This document shows, piece by piece, positions 28,071-35,545 of a stretch of 64,000 nucleotides of DNA. The DNA is taken from contig NZ_UIGI01000002.1 of the NCBI RefSeq assembly GCF_900446255.1, forward strand, positions 62,001 to 126,000, in the 5' to 3' direction. The position numbers and the translations under genes are program-made. The DNA comes from Buttiauxella agrestis. Its GTDB lineage: Bacteria; Pseudomonadota; Gammaproteobacteria; Enterobacterales; Enterobacteriaceae. The notes beneath the pieces were generated by a model. It was not told the origin of the DNA. It ran no database searches and saw only the letters and a program-made list of their open reading frames with translations. The stretch's first letter is position 1; each line of letters opens with the position of its first letter.

Positions 28071-28658
28071 TCACTCCATATCGGGAATAGAATGAAAATT
28101 AACTGCGATTGAACTATCCGGGTCACCATTTTCAACAATGCTCAACCAGCTCCGGGCGGCCACCTGCCCTTCACAAACCAACAAATAGCCTTGCTTAGTT
28201 GTATTCAGTTCCGAAATTCGTTTTAAAATACTGTCTGATCCGGGGCCGCAGGCAAACGGCGTGTAAAGTAACTTTTCTTCCGGAACTGCCGCTCTGAGTT
28301 GTGCCAACAGGATATTCTTTTCTTCTTCCGGTTCCGGGAGCACCATGATGACCCGGTGCCCCTGCTCGGTGTATTTAGTGATTTGTTTGACGATGTTTTT
28401 GAACCGGCAGGCATAAATAACGAGTCTGAAGCGGGTACACACCAGGGAGAGCAAGGTGAATAGAACGATCACCAGGCCATATGCCGAATGATAAAACCAC
28501 CAGTTAGCGCCAGCGACTACCAGCAACAGTCCCAGCAATAAAAGACTCCCGTAAAAAAATAACGATGGGTAACGGGTCGTTTTGCCTTCCAGCAGAATAG
28601 ATAAAACGATAACTGCGGTAATCAGATACGTGAGCCAGTCCAGCAACATATTATTCAT
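28071..28658 (-). CDS. Membrane protein with cytoplasmic C-domain, about 195 aa
   Basis: Start at the ATG 28656-28658; it overlaps the 74-residue gene by 8 nt. Three hydrophobic segments near residues 5-24, 31-53 and 55-75 are followed by an alpha/beta domain: HRVIMVLPEPEEEKNILLAQL, LLVCEGQVAARSWL. The ribosome site is weak, so it probably relies on coupling. An AAAGTAACTTT site lies at 28265-28275. Function unknown. Confidence 0.6.
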   Translation of the reverse strand: MNNMLLDWLTYLITAVIVLSILLEGKTTRYPSLFFYGSLLLLGLLLVVAGANWWFYHSAYGLVIVLFTLLSLVCTRFRLVIYACRFKNIVKQITKYTEQGHRVIMVLPEPEEEKNILLAQLRAAVPEEKLLYTPFACGPGSDSILKRISELNTTKQGYLLVCEGQVAARSWLSIVENGDPDSSIAVNFHSIPDME

Positions 28659-28875
28659 TAGTATTATCCGGTTGGTCAGAATGGCCCTTGCACCCAGTTT
28701 GTGGGCAGAAATTACTACAGAAAACATTGGTGACGATCCTGTGTCCCGATTCCTGTAAGAAACGTAATTTTTCACGCACTTCATCACCAGGCTCACAGAA
28801 GAGATATTCAAGTTCCTTGATATCTGCTTCGTTAACTAATTTATCGAGGTTAAAACTTTTGTGTTTGTATTCCAT
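28651..28875 (-). CDS. Small Cys-containing protein, 74 aa
   Basis: First gene of the nine-gene unit, preceded by GGGAGAGAAGG. Charged N-terminus, then NVFCSNFCPQTGCKGH, a three-Cys/His cluster that could bind a metal (C-x3-C-x4-C-x2-H). No family recognised. Confidence 0.55.
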   Translation of the reverse strand: MEYKHKSFNLDKLVNEADIKELEYLFCEPGDEVREKLRFLQESGHRIVTNVFCSNFCPQTGCKGHSDQPDNTNE

Positions 28876-29042
28876 ACCTTCTCTCCCTCTGTTGCCATCA
28901 GTATACGATGTGCAAACTTAGGGAAATTACGGATAGGGGTTGATTTTTAAGAGGAGGGTTGAGGGGGATTGGGAGATGTGCTGAAGCGCAACATTGAGAG
29001 GGTAAGAAAAACCAGTATCTGTAGAAAACAGCAAATTCTGGG

Positions 29043-29070
29043 CAAAAAAAAAGGCACATTAAATGTGCCT
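29043..29070 (-). terminator. Rho-independent terminator of the 29-42 kb array
   Basis: Stem AGGCACAT/ATGTGCCT (29052-29059 with 29063-29070), followed on the minus strand by nine T. It lies about 90 bp after the stop at 29158, ending transcription of the long minus-strand array. Confidence 0.9.
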
Positions 29071-29157
29071 ACAAAAGGGTTTAGAGATTATATAAACAGT
29101 ACCTGGAAAGCAGAGTCACAGTACTTCGCAACCCTACCGGTCAGGTAGAAAGGAACA

Positions 29158-30084
29158 TTAAGCAGCTTTACTTATGTCCAGTGCAGCCCGGAGATCATAG
29201 ACTGCTTCAGAGATTAAACTTCTACGGTCGGCAATTTTATATTTCCCATTTGCATCAAGGGTTGAATAAGTCGTCCGCCACGTTTCGGAGACAACATTTT
29301 CATCCTCATCAATAAAGGAAATCTTAACCTGAACCGGTACATCCTGATTATTAGCAACTCCATGATACATTGCTTTAATTAATTCATTATTGCGAATATC
29401 TTTAGTTTTTCCAAATGGTGATACCTCAGTGTCCAGGTAACAGTCACCAAGATCCATATCACAAGAATCATCGCTTACCGCTTTGATAGATAATGTCAGG
29501 CGGTCATTTATAACCCGAGAGTACTTAAAGTCTTCGACAGCATTGTACATAGCCATACTGACTTTACTTAATGTGCCGTAAGCCCTTTGCAGACAATCGG
29601 TAATCGAATTACTGACAAAATTGAGGAAGTCATTGAAATCGGAATACCAGAATTGCATCAGCCCGAACCGACCTATTAAGACCTCTCCATCTACTTCCAT
29701 GTAATGACAATACTTCTCATCGTCTTCACCAGAGTCAGAAAGAATATCTAATCCAACATCTTCAAATTCTATTTTTGAGCGACTATAACTACGCCCAGTT
29801 ATATCAAGATAGGAAGATGCCACCTGATGATAAACTTTAAGAAAGTATTTAAGTTTTTTGGATAAGGCATCGACTTCATAGCTGGGAGCATTGGTTTTTA
29901 GTAATGCTTCAACATATAAATCAACACACTTATTTAACTCCTCAGCTTCAATTTTTCCACTGAAAGTGACATGATCGCCCTGGCTGTGGTTAACAGCATA
30001 TGAGAAATCTGCACTTTCAAAATCGATTCCAAGCCCAGAGAGTTCCGCACGAATATAATGATATACATCTGTTGAATAAAACAT
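29158..30084 (-). CDS. Hypothetical protein, 308 aa; diverged paralogue 4 of the ~300-aa family
   Basis: Last gene of the array. Acidic and soluble. It shares with the three upstream genes the same length and a mid-protein helix of the form F-x-D-F-[LM]-x-F-V (FNDFLNFVSNSITDCLQRAY here), though overall identity is low. No enzyme motif is visible. It is preceded by a two-stem leader (30085-30140) that covers its GAGGA ribosome site. Function unknown. Confidence 0.7.
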   Translation of the reverse strand: MFYSTDVYHYIRAELSGLGIDFESADFSYAVNHSQGDHVTFSGKIEAEELNKCVDLYVEALLKTNAPSYEVDALSKKLKYFLKVYHQVASSYLDITGRSYSRSKIEFEDVGLDILSDSGEDDEKYCHYMEVDGEVLIGRFGLMQFWYSDFNDFLNFVSNSITDCLQRAYGTLSKVSMAMYNAVEDFKYSRVINDRLTLSIKAVSDDSCDMDLGDCYLDTEVSPFGKTKDIRNNELIKAMYHGVANNQDVPVQVKISFIDEDENVVSETWRTTYSTLDANGKYKIADRRSLISEAVYDLRAALDISKAA

Positions 30085-30140
30085 AGTTTCTTCCTCAGCA
30101 AAAAAGGGAGAAACCCCACAAGGGATTGCTCCCTCATGGG
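30085..30140 (-). promoter_or_regulatory. Two-stem RNA leader, copy 1
   Basis: Stem A is 30115-30140 (11-bp arms, one wobble, 4-nt loop), beginning 9 nt after the upstream stop. Stem B is 30086-30091 with 30109-30114, its 3' arm overlapping the ribosome site. The loop plus inner arms of A can instead pair with the 5' side of B (11 of 12 positions). Confidence 0.7.
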
Positions 30141-30149
30141 TTGTTTTGA

Positions 30150-31073
30150 TTAATTAGTTAAAAGAACAAGTTCGTTATCCACAACTGAATGTGACATTTT
30201 CTCAAGTTGAGAGAGAACAGTCTTTTCATATCGGGCAATCGATTTTTCATGGTTAATTTTGTATTCAGTCATAACAAGTGGACTTGTTGATAACCTTCCC
30301 AACATTGATCTGAATGAAGTACTACCACCAGAATTGCTCTTATATACTGCATATAAACAACGCTTCATTACTCGCCCGGACAGGTAACGATGTAAGTAAT
30401 TGAGGTACTGGTCCGCACAGGATACAGACTCTATACACCACTCATCACAAAGTAGCTTTTCAGCCACTGCCAGGGGGATAGCATCCGCCATAATACTGAT
30501 ATCGAACCCGTAATTTTCATCACGGATAGAATGAATCATTTCTGGCTTGCTACTGGCTTCACTCTTATTTACCAGGGAGACAACCAACGGATAGTAACTC
30601 GCGAGTTTGGATTGTATTTGATCATGAATAAAACTGATAAATTCAGAACCGTGCTCTACAAGACCAAGAATTATGTCCTGATGGGCATTACTGGAGCGAT
30701 AAAAAACATACTCGAGTATTTCACGATTGTAGCCAGAGTGAAGCAGTTCTGGCCGTGGATGTACAATCCGAACGTTGCCCGGGTTTACAGATACTGCGAA
30801 CCTGAAACTACGTAAGGACACCGGACCTGCATGCAGTGAATCAGCATTTAAAAGATAACGGCCCAGCGGAGATTTTTCCATTCCTGCATGATCACTGATG
30901 CTATGACGCTCAATATACCGCTTATAAAAAGGGATAAGTTGAGATACCGGCACATCTATAATTATGTGGAAGCGATTTAACGTCTGAGTGGATATAGATG
31001 CCTCTAAGACCTTAATATCGGATAACCCCATTTTGTATAAAACGGCTTTAACAAGATTGTTTAAGTGTTGCAT
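30150..31073 (-). CDS. Hypothetical protein, ~307 aa; diverged paralogue 3
   Basis: Start chosen at the ATG 31071-31073 (MQHLNNLVKAVL) because AAGGA lies 8 nt upstream; the ATG at 31088 would be inside the leader. It shares YNREILEYVFYRSS and RYLSGRVMKRCLYAVYKS with paralogue 2 (YNREILNYIYRS, RYLSGKLKTRKLFVEYNS) in the same order, which shows common descent. The mid helix GSEFISFIHDQIQSKL matches the family. Function unknown. Confidence 0.72.
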   Translation of the reverse strand: MQHLNNLVKAVLYKMGLSDIKVLEASISTQTLNRFHIIIDVPVSQLIPFYKRYIERHSISDHAGMEKSPLGRYLLNADSLHAGPVSLRSFRFAVSVNPGNVRIVHPRPELLHSGYNREILEYVFYRSSNAHQDIILGLVEHGSEFISFIHDQIQSKLASYYPLVVSLVNKSEASSKPEMIHSIRDENYGFDISIMADAIPLAVAEKLLCDEWCIESVSCADQYLNYLHRYLSGRVMKRCLYAVYKSNSGGSTSFRSMLGRLSTSPLVMTEYKINHEKSIARYEKTVLSQLEKMSHSVVDNELVLLTN

Positions 31074-31078
31074 ATTAG

Positions 31079-31136
31079 GTTCCTTCATAGATTATGAAAG
31101 GAACATTATCCCAGAAGGGAAATGTTCCCTTCTGGG
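31079..31136 (-). promoter_or_regulatory. Two-stem RNA leader, copy 2
   Basis: Stem A is 31110-31119 with 31127-31136 (10 bp perfect, 7-nt loop). Stem B is 31079-31089 with 31093-31104 (11 bp with one bulge), enclosing AAGGA. Loop segment GGAACATT is exactly complementary to AATGTTCC at the base of stem B. Confidence 0.8.
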
Positions 31137-31143
31137 TTTGGTT

Positions 31144-32070
31144 TTAGTAGTTATAACGCTGTGCGTGTTCAAGTTCCATGTTCATTCTGTAACGTTCATG
31201 CGCTCCAGAGACCAGTAGCGTCTTAACAAAACATTTTCTGAATGTTTTGATTCCGTTAGCTGAAGTTATTTCCTGCTCAGAAATAGAATGATTTTCATGT
31301 TTATTATCAGACAACCCATAAAAAATCGAATTGTATTCAACAAACAACTTTCTGGTTTTCAATTTCCCAGAAAGATATCTTTCAGCGTTCCTGATAACCC
31401 ACTTCCCATCTTCACGTGAAGATATGGAGTCAGGTGCCAGAAGCTTTTGCAAGACAATCAAAGGATACCCAAACGACTTAATTTCAACACCGTCATACCG
31501 TACATATTCTCCATCAAAATCAAACTGCATATGCTGTCTGATTTTCTGATCATCACAAGTTTTATTGTGGACACTAATGGCAAAAGTAACTTTGCTACAA
31601 AAGAAAGCGAAAAGATTCCGGTATATGTATGAAGTCAAACCAGTTAACTTCTCATGTACCCCTTTCGCATCAGTTCCCACATCTGATCGATAAATATAAT
31701 TGAGGATTTCTCTGTTGTAAGGACAATCGAGCATTGAAAAACTGTCAGTTTCACCAGAGGATTCACCAAAGTTACATTTAAATGGCATACGAATAGCATC
31801 TAAAGAAACACGACCATTACGGGCTTTAGCAAGCCTGTTGACTGCTGGTAACAGTATTTCTTCAACTGGCATTTCAAATGGCAGAGTCGAATATTGATTG
31901 CAGTATTCGACCGCTTGTTGTGACAAAAATGCAAACGACAAATCAGCGTTAAAACTAACTGATGATATCGTTCCGTCAGAATTATCAGTGGTTACTAAAT
32001 CAACCACTTCAATATTCATTCCGTTCGCGCCCAGAAAAGATTTAATAATGTTAGAAATTAATTTGCTCAT
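31144..32070 (-). CDS. Hypothetical protein, 308 aa; diverged paralogue 2
   Basis: Shares two ordered motifs with paralogue 3 (YNREILNYIYRS; RYLSGKLKTRKLF) and the general N-terminal helix (SKLISNIIKSFLG). It carries NIEVVDLVTT after the first helix, where paralogue 3 has DIKVLEASIS. Soluble, no catalytic motif. The AAAGTAACTTT site at 31583-31593 codes for K-V-T-F. It ends 7 nt before leader copy 2. Confidence 0.72.
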   Translation of the reverse strand: MSKLISNIIKSFLGANGMNIEVVDLVTTDNSDGTISSVSFNADLSFAFLSQQAVEYCNQYSTLPFEMPVEEILLPAVNRLAKARNGRVSLDAIRMPFKCNFGESSGETDSFSMLDCPYNREILNYIYRSDVGTDAKGVHEKLTGLTSYIYRNLFAFFCSKVTFAISVHNKTCDDQKIRQHMQFDFDGEYVRYDGVEIKSFGYPLIVLQKLLAPDSISSREDGKWVIRNAERYLSGKLKTRKLFVEYNSIFYGLSDNKHENHSISEQEITSANGIKTFRKCFVKTLLVSGAHERYRMNMELEHAQRYNY

Positions 32071-32131
32071 GTGGTCCTCTCAATTCAAAAAAAGAAGGGA
32101 CCACTCCCATAGGGAAGTAATCCCCTATGGG
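32071..32131 (-). promoter_or_regulatory. Two-stem RNA leader, copy 3
   Basis: Stem A is 32106-32114 with 32123-32131 (9 bp perfect, 8-nt loop). Stem B is 32071-32077 with 32098-32104 (GTGGTCC/GGACCAC) directly abutting the ATG and masking GAGAGGA. The A loop and inner arms can pair with the 5' side of B over 12 positions with wobbles. Confidence 0.8.
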
Positions 32132-32140
32132 TTATTGTGT

Positions 32141-33022
32141 TCAGAAGTCAGCTAAAAGAAGATCTACAGCTCTACCCCTGCGTGTATCTGTAATTAAGCG
32201 GTTCATAAACTTTCGAACCTGACTGTTCTTTTTACTCAAACTCAGTAGACAAGGTGTCGACTGGTTGATGTAACGGCCATCAGAGAAATGACTGCAAGTC
32301 ACATAACCATCCTGCCAGTCCTGATTGACGAAAGAAGCAATTCGTTTCAGGTAACATCTGGCATCGTGAATTGAAGGGTCTTTGACTCTGTATCTCAACT
32401 TAGAACTAAGAGATGTCAGGTCTAACGCTCTCATTTGAATTTTGAACGTTTCATTTCTGTACTGTAGCTCTTTGAGAGTCGGCATTTCACGTCTCCGGCA
32501 GAACACTATCTGTAACTGAGCAAGCAAGGTGAAAGCTTCCTCCAGCAGCCGGGAAAATGTATTGCGGACAAACTGCATGAAATCACTGAAATGCAACAAC
32601 CAAAACATGGCAGCTTTCTGGATTTTAGGGTCTGTAACGCTGGTGAGATACTTTGCCAGCTCCACGTCCTCATCCCTATGCTTATAGGTTAAAGCAGGAA
32701 CATGATCACCGTAGTAACCACCGTTGCTGACCTCAACCCACAAAGGGATAAATTCCAGTGAGCGCATATCATCACAAAGTAACTTTGCTGATGACATGAT
32801 TTCATTTAACTCCATTTCTATATCGATTGAGAGGGGACACCCTTTCAAGGACTGAATATAATCAGGAATTAATGCTCTGAATTGCGTGATTTCTATATAT
32901 ATACTTACTGTTAATTTCGTGAACGGTTTTTCGATTGATAAACCACTCTTTTCTTCAACAGAAACTGGATTGAATCCACTTTTATTTAAAACAGCATTGA
33001 TTACATCGTTTGATAGTTTCAT
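32141..33022 (-). CDS. Hypothetical protein, 293 aa; diverged paralogue 1
   Basis: First of the four ~300-residue genes. N-terminal helix KLSNDVINAVLNKSGFNPVSV matches paralogues 2 and 3 in position and pattern, and the mid helix FSDFMQFVRNTFSRLLEEAF matches paralogue 4. C-terminal basic tail. The AAAGTAACTTT site 32776-32786 codes for K-L-L. No function recognised. Preceded by leader copy 4. Confidence 0.72.
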   Translation of the reverse strand: MKLSNDVINAVLNKSGFNPVSVEEKSGLSIEKPFTKLTVSIYIEITQFRALIPDYIQSLKGCPLSIDIEMELNEIMSSAKLLCDDMRSLEFIPLWVEVSNGGYYGDHVPALTYKHRDEDVELAKYLTSVTDPKIQKAAMFWLLHFSDFMQFVRNTFSRLLEEAFTLLAQLQIVFCRRREMPTLKELQYRNETFKIQMRALDLTSLSSKLRYRVKDPSIHDARCYLKRIASFVNQDWQDGYVTCSHFSDGRYINQSTPCLLSLSKKNSQVRKFMNRLITDTRRGRAVDLLLADF

Positions 33023-33023
33023 A

Positions 33024-33070
33024 TGGCCTCCAAAATGGAAATGGGGCCACCTGATGGGAGGCCCATCAGG
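33024..33070 (-). promoter_or_regulatory. Two-stem RNA leader, copy 4
   Basis: Stem A is 33050-33058 with 33062-33070 (9 bp perfect, 3-nt loop). Stem B is 33024-33028 with 33045-33049 (TGGCC/GGCCA), covering GGAGG. The alternative pairing involves 7 of 8 positions. Confidence 0.7.
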
Positions 33071-33087
33071 GTATGTATTGCTTTATA

Positions 33088-33627
33088 TTAATGACGTGAG
33101 GTCGGTTGCTGCATTACTTTGTTTATATTGTCGATATACCGGACCAGAGTAGGTCTTTCATCATCAATAGCAAAGCGGCGGAGATCTTCAAGGTTTCGTG
33201 ATTTCAAAAACTCATCAAAACCTCTATTTTTAAGATCAACAATAACCTTACCCAAATAGTCATATTTAGTAAACCCAATCTCGGAAGGTGGGTTAATTGG
33301 TTTGAAAATGACAGCTTCAGCTTCTTTCCAGTCAATTTCCTTATGTTCTCCCGTACACAAATCAATATGAATATATGTAAACTCCTTATGATTGCCACGA
33401 CAAGATAAGTAATATTTTGGCAGGAAATGCACGTCTGTACGCAAAAGATGAGTACCGGCAGGACGTATTATATACATAAGCTCGCGATCATTATCTAAAA
33501 GACTTTGTTCAAGGATATTCAAGTCAATCTTGTGATCATCTTTAAAAAGCGAAGAAGACTCAAATTGAATGATATAACACTTGAGAACTGCTGATAATTT
33601 ACTTAATAATTCTGCTTTGTTTTTCAT
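33088..33627 (-). CDS. Hypothetical protein, 179 aa
   Basis: Soluble alpha/beta protein with no recognised family. Contains YYLSCRGNHKEFTYIHIDLCTGEHKEIDW, and a basic C-terminal tail. It starts the run of paralogue genes and has leader copy 5 in front of it. Confidence 0.65.
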   Translation of the reverse strand: MKNKAELLSKLSAVLKCYIIQFESSSLFKDDHKIDLNILEQSLLDNDRELMYIIRPAGTHLLRTDVHFLPKYYLSCRGNHKEFTYIHIDLCTGEHKEIDWKEAEAVIFKPINPPSEIGFTKYDYLGKVIVDLKNRGFDEFLKSRNLEDLRRFAIDDERPTLVRYIDNINKVMQQPTSRH

Positions 33628-33689
33628 GATGCTCTCCGGAGTAAAATAAACTAAAGAGCATCACCATAACGGTAATACTCCCGTTATGG
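33628..33689 (-). promoter_or_regulatory. Two-stem RNA leader, copy 5
   Basis: Stem A is 33664-33672 with 33681-33689 (9 bp perfect, 8-nt loop). Stem B is 33628-33635 with 33655-33662 (GATGCTCT/AGAGCATC), abutting the ATG and holding GGAGAGC in its arm. Loop GAGUAUUA pairs with UGAUGCUC of stem B over 8 positions with two wobbles. Confidence 0.8.
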
Positions 33690-33910
33690 GTTTAGGGTTA
33701 AAGTGGAAATCCACGTCATATATCCGACCGTAGCCAGTGATACCGCCACAAAGATTAAACTGAGTAGGCTTCTCAGCTGTGTTTTTTATCAAAGGGAGCA
33801 TAAAAAAGCACAAGGGAAATCGTTCCAACATCTTAATTAAAAGCAATTGTTAATTGCGCTTAATTAAAAAGGATAACCCCCCCCCGCTCAAAAAAGCAGG
33901 GGGGTTATCG
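33690..33910 (-). other. Gap with hairpins between the primase-like and 179-aa genes
   Basis: A G/C-rich stem at 33874-33907 (run of nine C against six G) follows the primase-like gene and is followed by a short T stretch, so it may end or attenuate transcription there. Next come AT-rich inverted repeats TTAATTAAG-like (33840-33872). A 61-codon minus frame (33661-33846) has no ribosome site and overlaps leader copy 5; I do not call it a gene. Confidence 0.45.
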
Positions 33911-35140
33911 TTATTTCAGTTGCATTAGTAATTCTGGAGCACACCTTACGGGGAATCCATCACTACCTTCATTGACAAGCACATTGTTCCAGTCGATACC
34001 CTTTTTATTCTCGGGAATCTGACCTTCTGGTTCCAATACTTGAATGTTCAACTGTGAAGCAGGATAACGGCCTTCAAGATAGGCTTTCATTCGAGTGTAA
34101 AGCTTAGATGCAGCTTCTGCGCCCGGACAAACACCAAGACTATTAGGTCGATCTTTATCAGACCAAATGTAAAAGTTAATGAACTTCACATCAGGTGGCG
34201 GTAGTAGATAATCAGGAATCTCCATATTCTCCAGGGCCCATGAAGAGCTTGCAGCCCAGCATGGCATAGAGGTCGCTTCAATTACAGACAGCGCATTTTC
34301 AATTCCTTCCGATACGCCAAGCAACCAGGTACTGGTTGACTCGTTGTAGTGCGGCTCAAACAGTTGAATGGAACCGCCATGCATATCAGCAGGAGGTTTC
34401 ATCATCAGTTTAGGTTTATCAACTTTTGCCTTATCACCATTTACTTCCAGGTACGTTCTGTGAATGGTCAGGCGGCGTCCTCGGTTATCGCGATATACAG
34501 CGATCATGCCAGGGTACGTAACCGTTTTGCCATTATCCCAATAATACAATCTGGGATTAACACCTATATCTTTTGGCAGATTACTGAATATTCGTGATAA
34601 TCCACGCTTCTTCAAATAACGTCCAACAGAGGTATCCTCCGTTACCTGACTAGTGTAGTGATAAACTGCTTCTAATTTTTTGGCGCGTTCAGCTACTTCC
34701 TCAGGTTCTAATATCTTCGAGGCTTTTACTTCACGCTTGTATTCTTCATTTAATTGAAGGTCCGCCTTCGTAAGAGGCGCTGAGATATCGTCACCAAAAT
34801 GATCCCGAAGAATCACTTTACAGGTTTCCGTTTTGCTTAATTGCAGCAAGTGGGACAAAACATCAATTCCATCAACAAACGTGTTAACAGGGAAATCGTT
34901 ATGAATAGCGCACCCTGTATACAAATCCTTTTTCCGGAATCTAAATTTAGTTTTCCCATCTCCAGTGAAGGGACATGGGACCTGTTTTGGTGCTCGCTCA
35001 ACTGCATCAGCTAACTGTGGGTAGGAACTATAAATATTCCGCCACCCGCCAATTCCTGCTACGCGACTGTGGACACGGTCAATTATTTCTTTTGCTTTTT
35101 GCTGTGGGGTTTTACTGTTGCACATCGTCGGCGTTGTCAT
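33911..35140 (-). CDS. Toprim-domain primase-like protein
   Basis: 409 residues. The N-terminal part has a putative zinc/DNA-binding region (PCPFTGDGKTKFRFRKKDLYTGCAIH, residues about 55-82). The C-terminal half is a Toprim fold: LGVSEGIENALSV carries the catalytic Glu, and FYIWSDKDRPNSLGVCPGAEAA carries the D-x-D pair. Such proteins make primers or work with helicases on plasmids and phages. No fused helicase is present. Neighbours are the MoxR/VWA cassette. It probably supports plasmid DNA metabolism. Confidence 0.82.
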   Translation of the reverse strand: MTTPTMCNSKTPQQKAKEIIDRVHSRVAGIGGWRNIYSSYPQLADAVERAPKQVPCPFTGDGKTKFRFRKKDLYTGCAIHNDFPVNTFVDGIDVLSHLLQLSKTETCKVILRDHFGDDISAPLTKADLQLNEEYKREVKASKILEPEEVAERAKKLEAVYHYTSQVTEDTSVGRYLKKRGLSRIFSNLPKDIGVNPRLYYWDNGKTVTYPGMIAVYRDNRGRRLTIHRTYLEVNGDKAKVDKPKLMMKPPADMHGGSIQLFEPHYNESTSTWLLGVSEGIENALSVIEATSMPCWAASSSWALENMEIPDYLLPPPDVKFINFYIWSDKDRPNSLGVCPGAEAASKLYTRMKAYLEGRYPASQLNIQVLEPEGQIPENKKGIDWNNVLVNEGSDGFPVRCAPELLMQLK

Positions 35141-35162
35141 ATTGATCTCTCTTAACTGGCAT

Positions 35163-35250
35163 TGTGGGTTTCCCTATGCCATCTGCGAAGCAGAGCACAT
35201 AGAGAAACCCACAACGCAGATAATTAAGTGGGTGACCAATTGGTCACCCA
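35163..35250 (-). promoter_or_regulatory. Leader with long hairpin and 22-bp perfect palindrome
   Basis: A long stem (35163-35178 with 35195-35212, nearly continuous, inner CTGC/GCAG) stands before the primase-like ATG. Just after the 72-residue gene stop comes a perfect 22-bp palindrome (35229-35250). Position matches stems A and B of the other leaders, but the shapes differ, so this is a variant copy. Confidence 0.65.
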
Positions 35251-35256
35251 TTTCAA

Positions 35257-35475
35257 TCAGGCTTCTTTATAGCCTGCGTTTTTAAGTTTCTGTATGAAGC
35301 CATCAACTAACGTTTCCTTTTTCGAAAGATTTCCCTTAGGAATTGTGACCTCCCTAATGAGACTTTCGACAGGGCGTATATCGTTAATGACTTGACCAGT
35401 ACACGAAAAAACTCTGACGCGAACCGACTCAGTATTTTCAGTATTTTCCACACGAAATTCTTTAATGTAATCCAT
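35257..35475 (-). CDS. Small protein, 72 aa
   Basis: Start at the ATG 35473-35475, fixed by AGGAG 8 nt upstream; the longer frame to 35505 would run into the leader. Beta-rich first half (EFRVENTENTESVRVRVFSCTG), helical end. No family recognised. It sits between the VWA and primase-like genes. Confidence 0.65.
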   Translation of the reverse strand: MDYIKEFRVENTENTESVRVRVFSCTGQVINDIRPVESLIREVTIPKGNLSKKETLVDGFIQKLKNAGYKEA

Positions 35476-35482
35476 ATGATTG

Positions 35483-35535
35483 CTCCTGATACCGTCAGGA
35501 GGCAAATACCCAGTCGGGTATTTGCCCCGATTGGG
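35483..35535 (-). promoter_or_regulatory. Two-stem RNA leader, copy 6
   Basis: Stem A is 35509-35518 with 35526-35535. Stem B is 35483-35489 with 35495-35501 (CTCCTGA/TCAGGAG), which hides AGGAG. The competing pairing 35501-35511 with 35516-35526 is 11 bp, all Watson-Crick, and uses the loop and inner arms of A. Confidence 0.85.
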
Positions 35536-35545
35536 AGGATTAAAT

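Noticed and set aside
33661-33846. 61-codon minus frame upstream of the 179-residue gene
   Set aside because: No ribosome site, and it runs through leader stem A; more likely untranslated.
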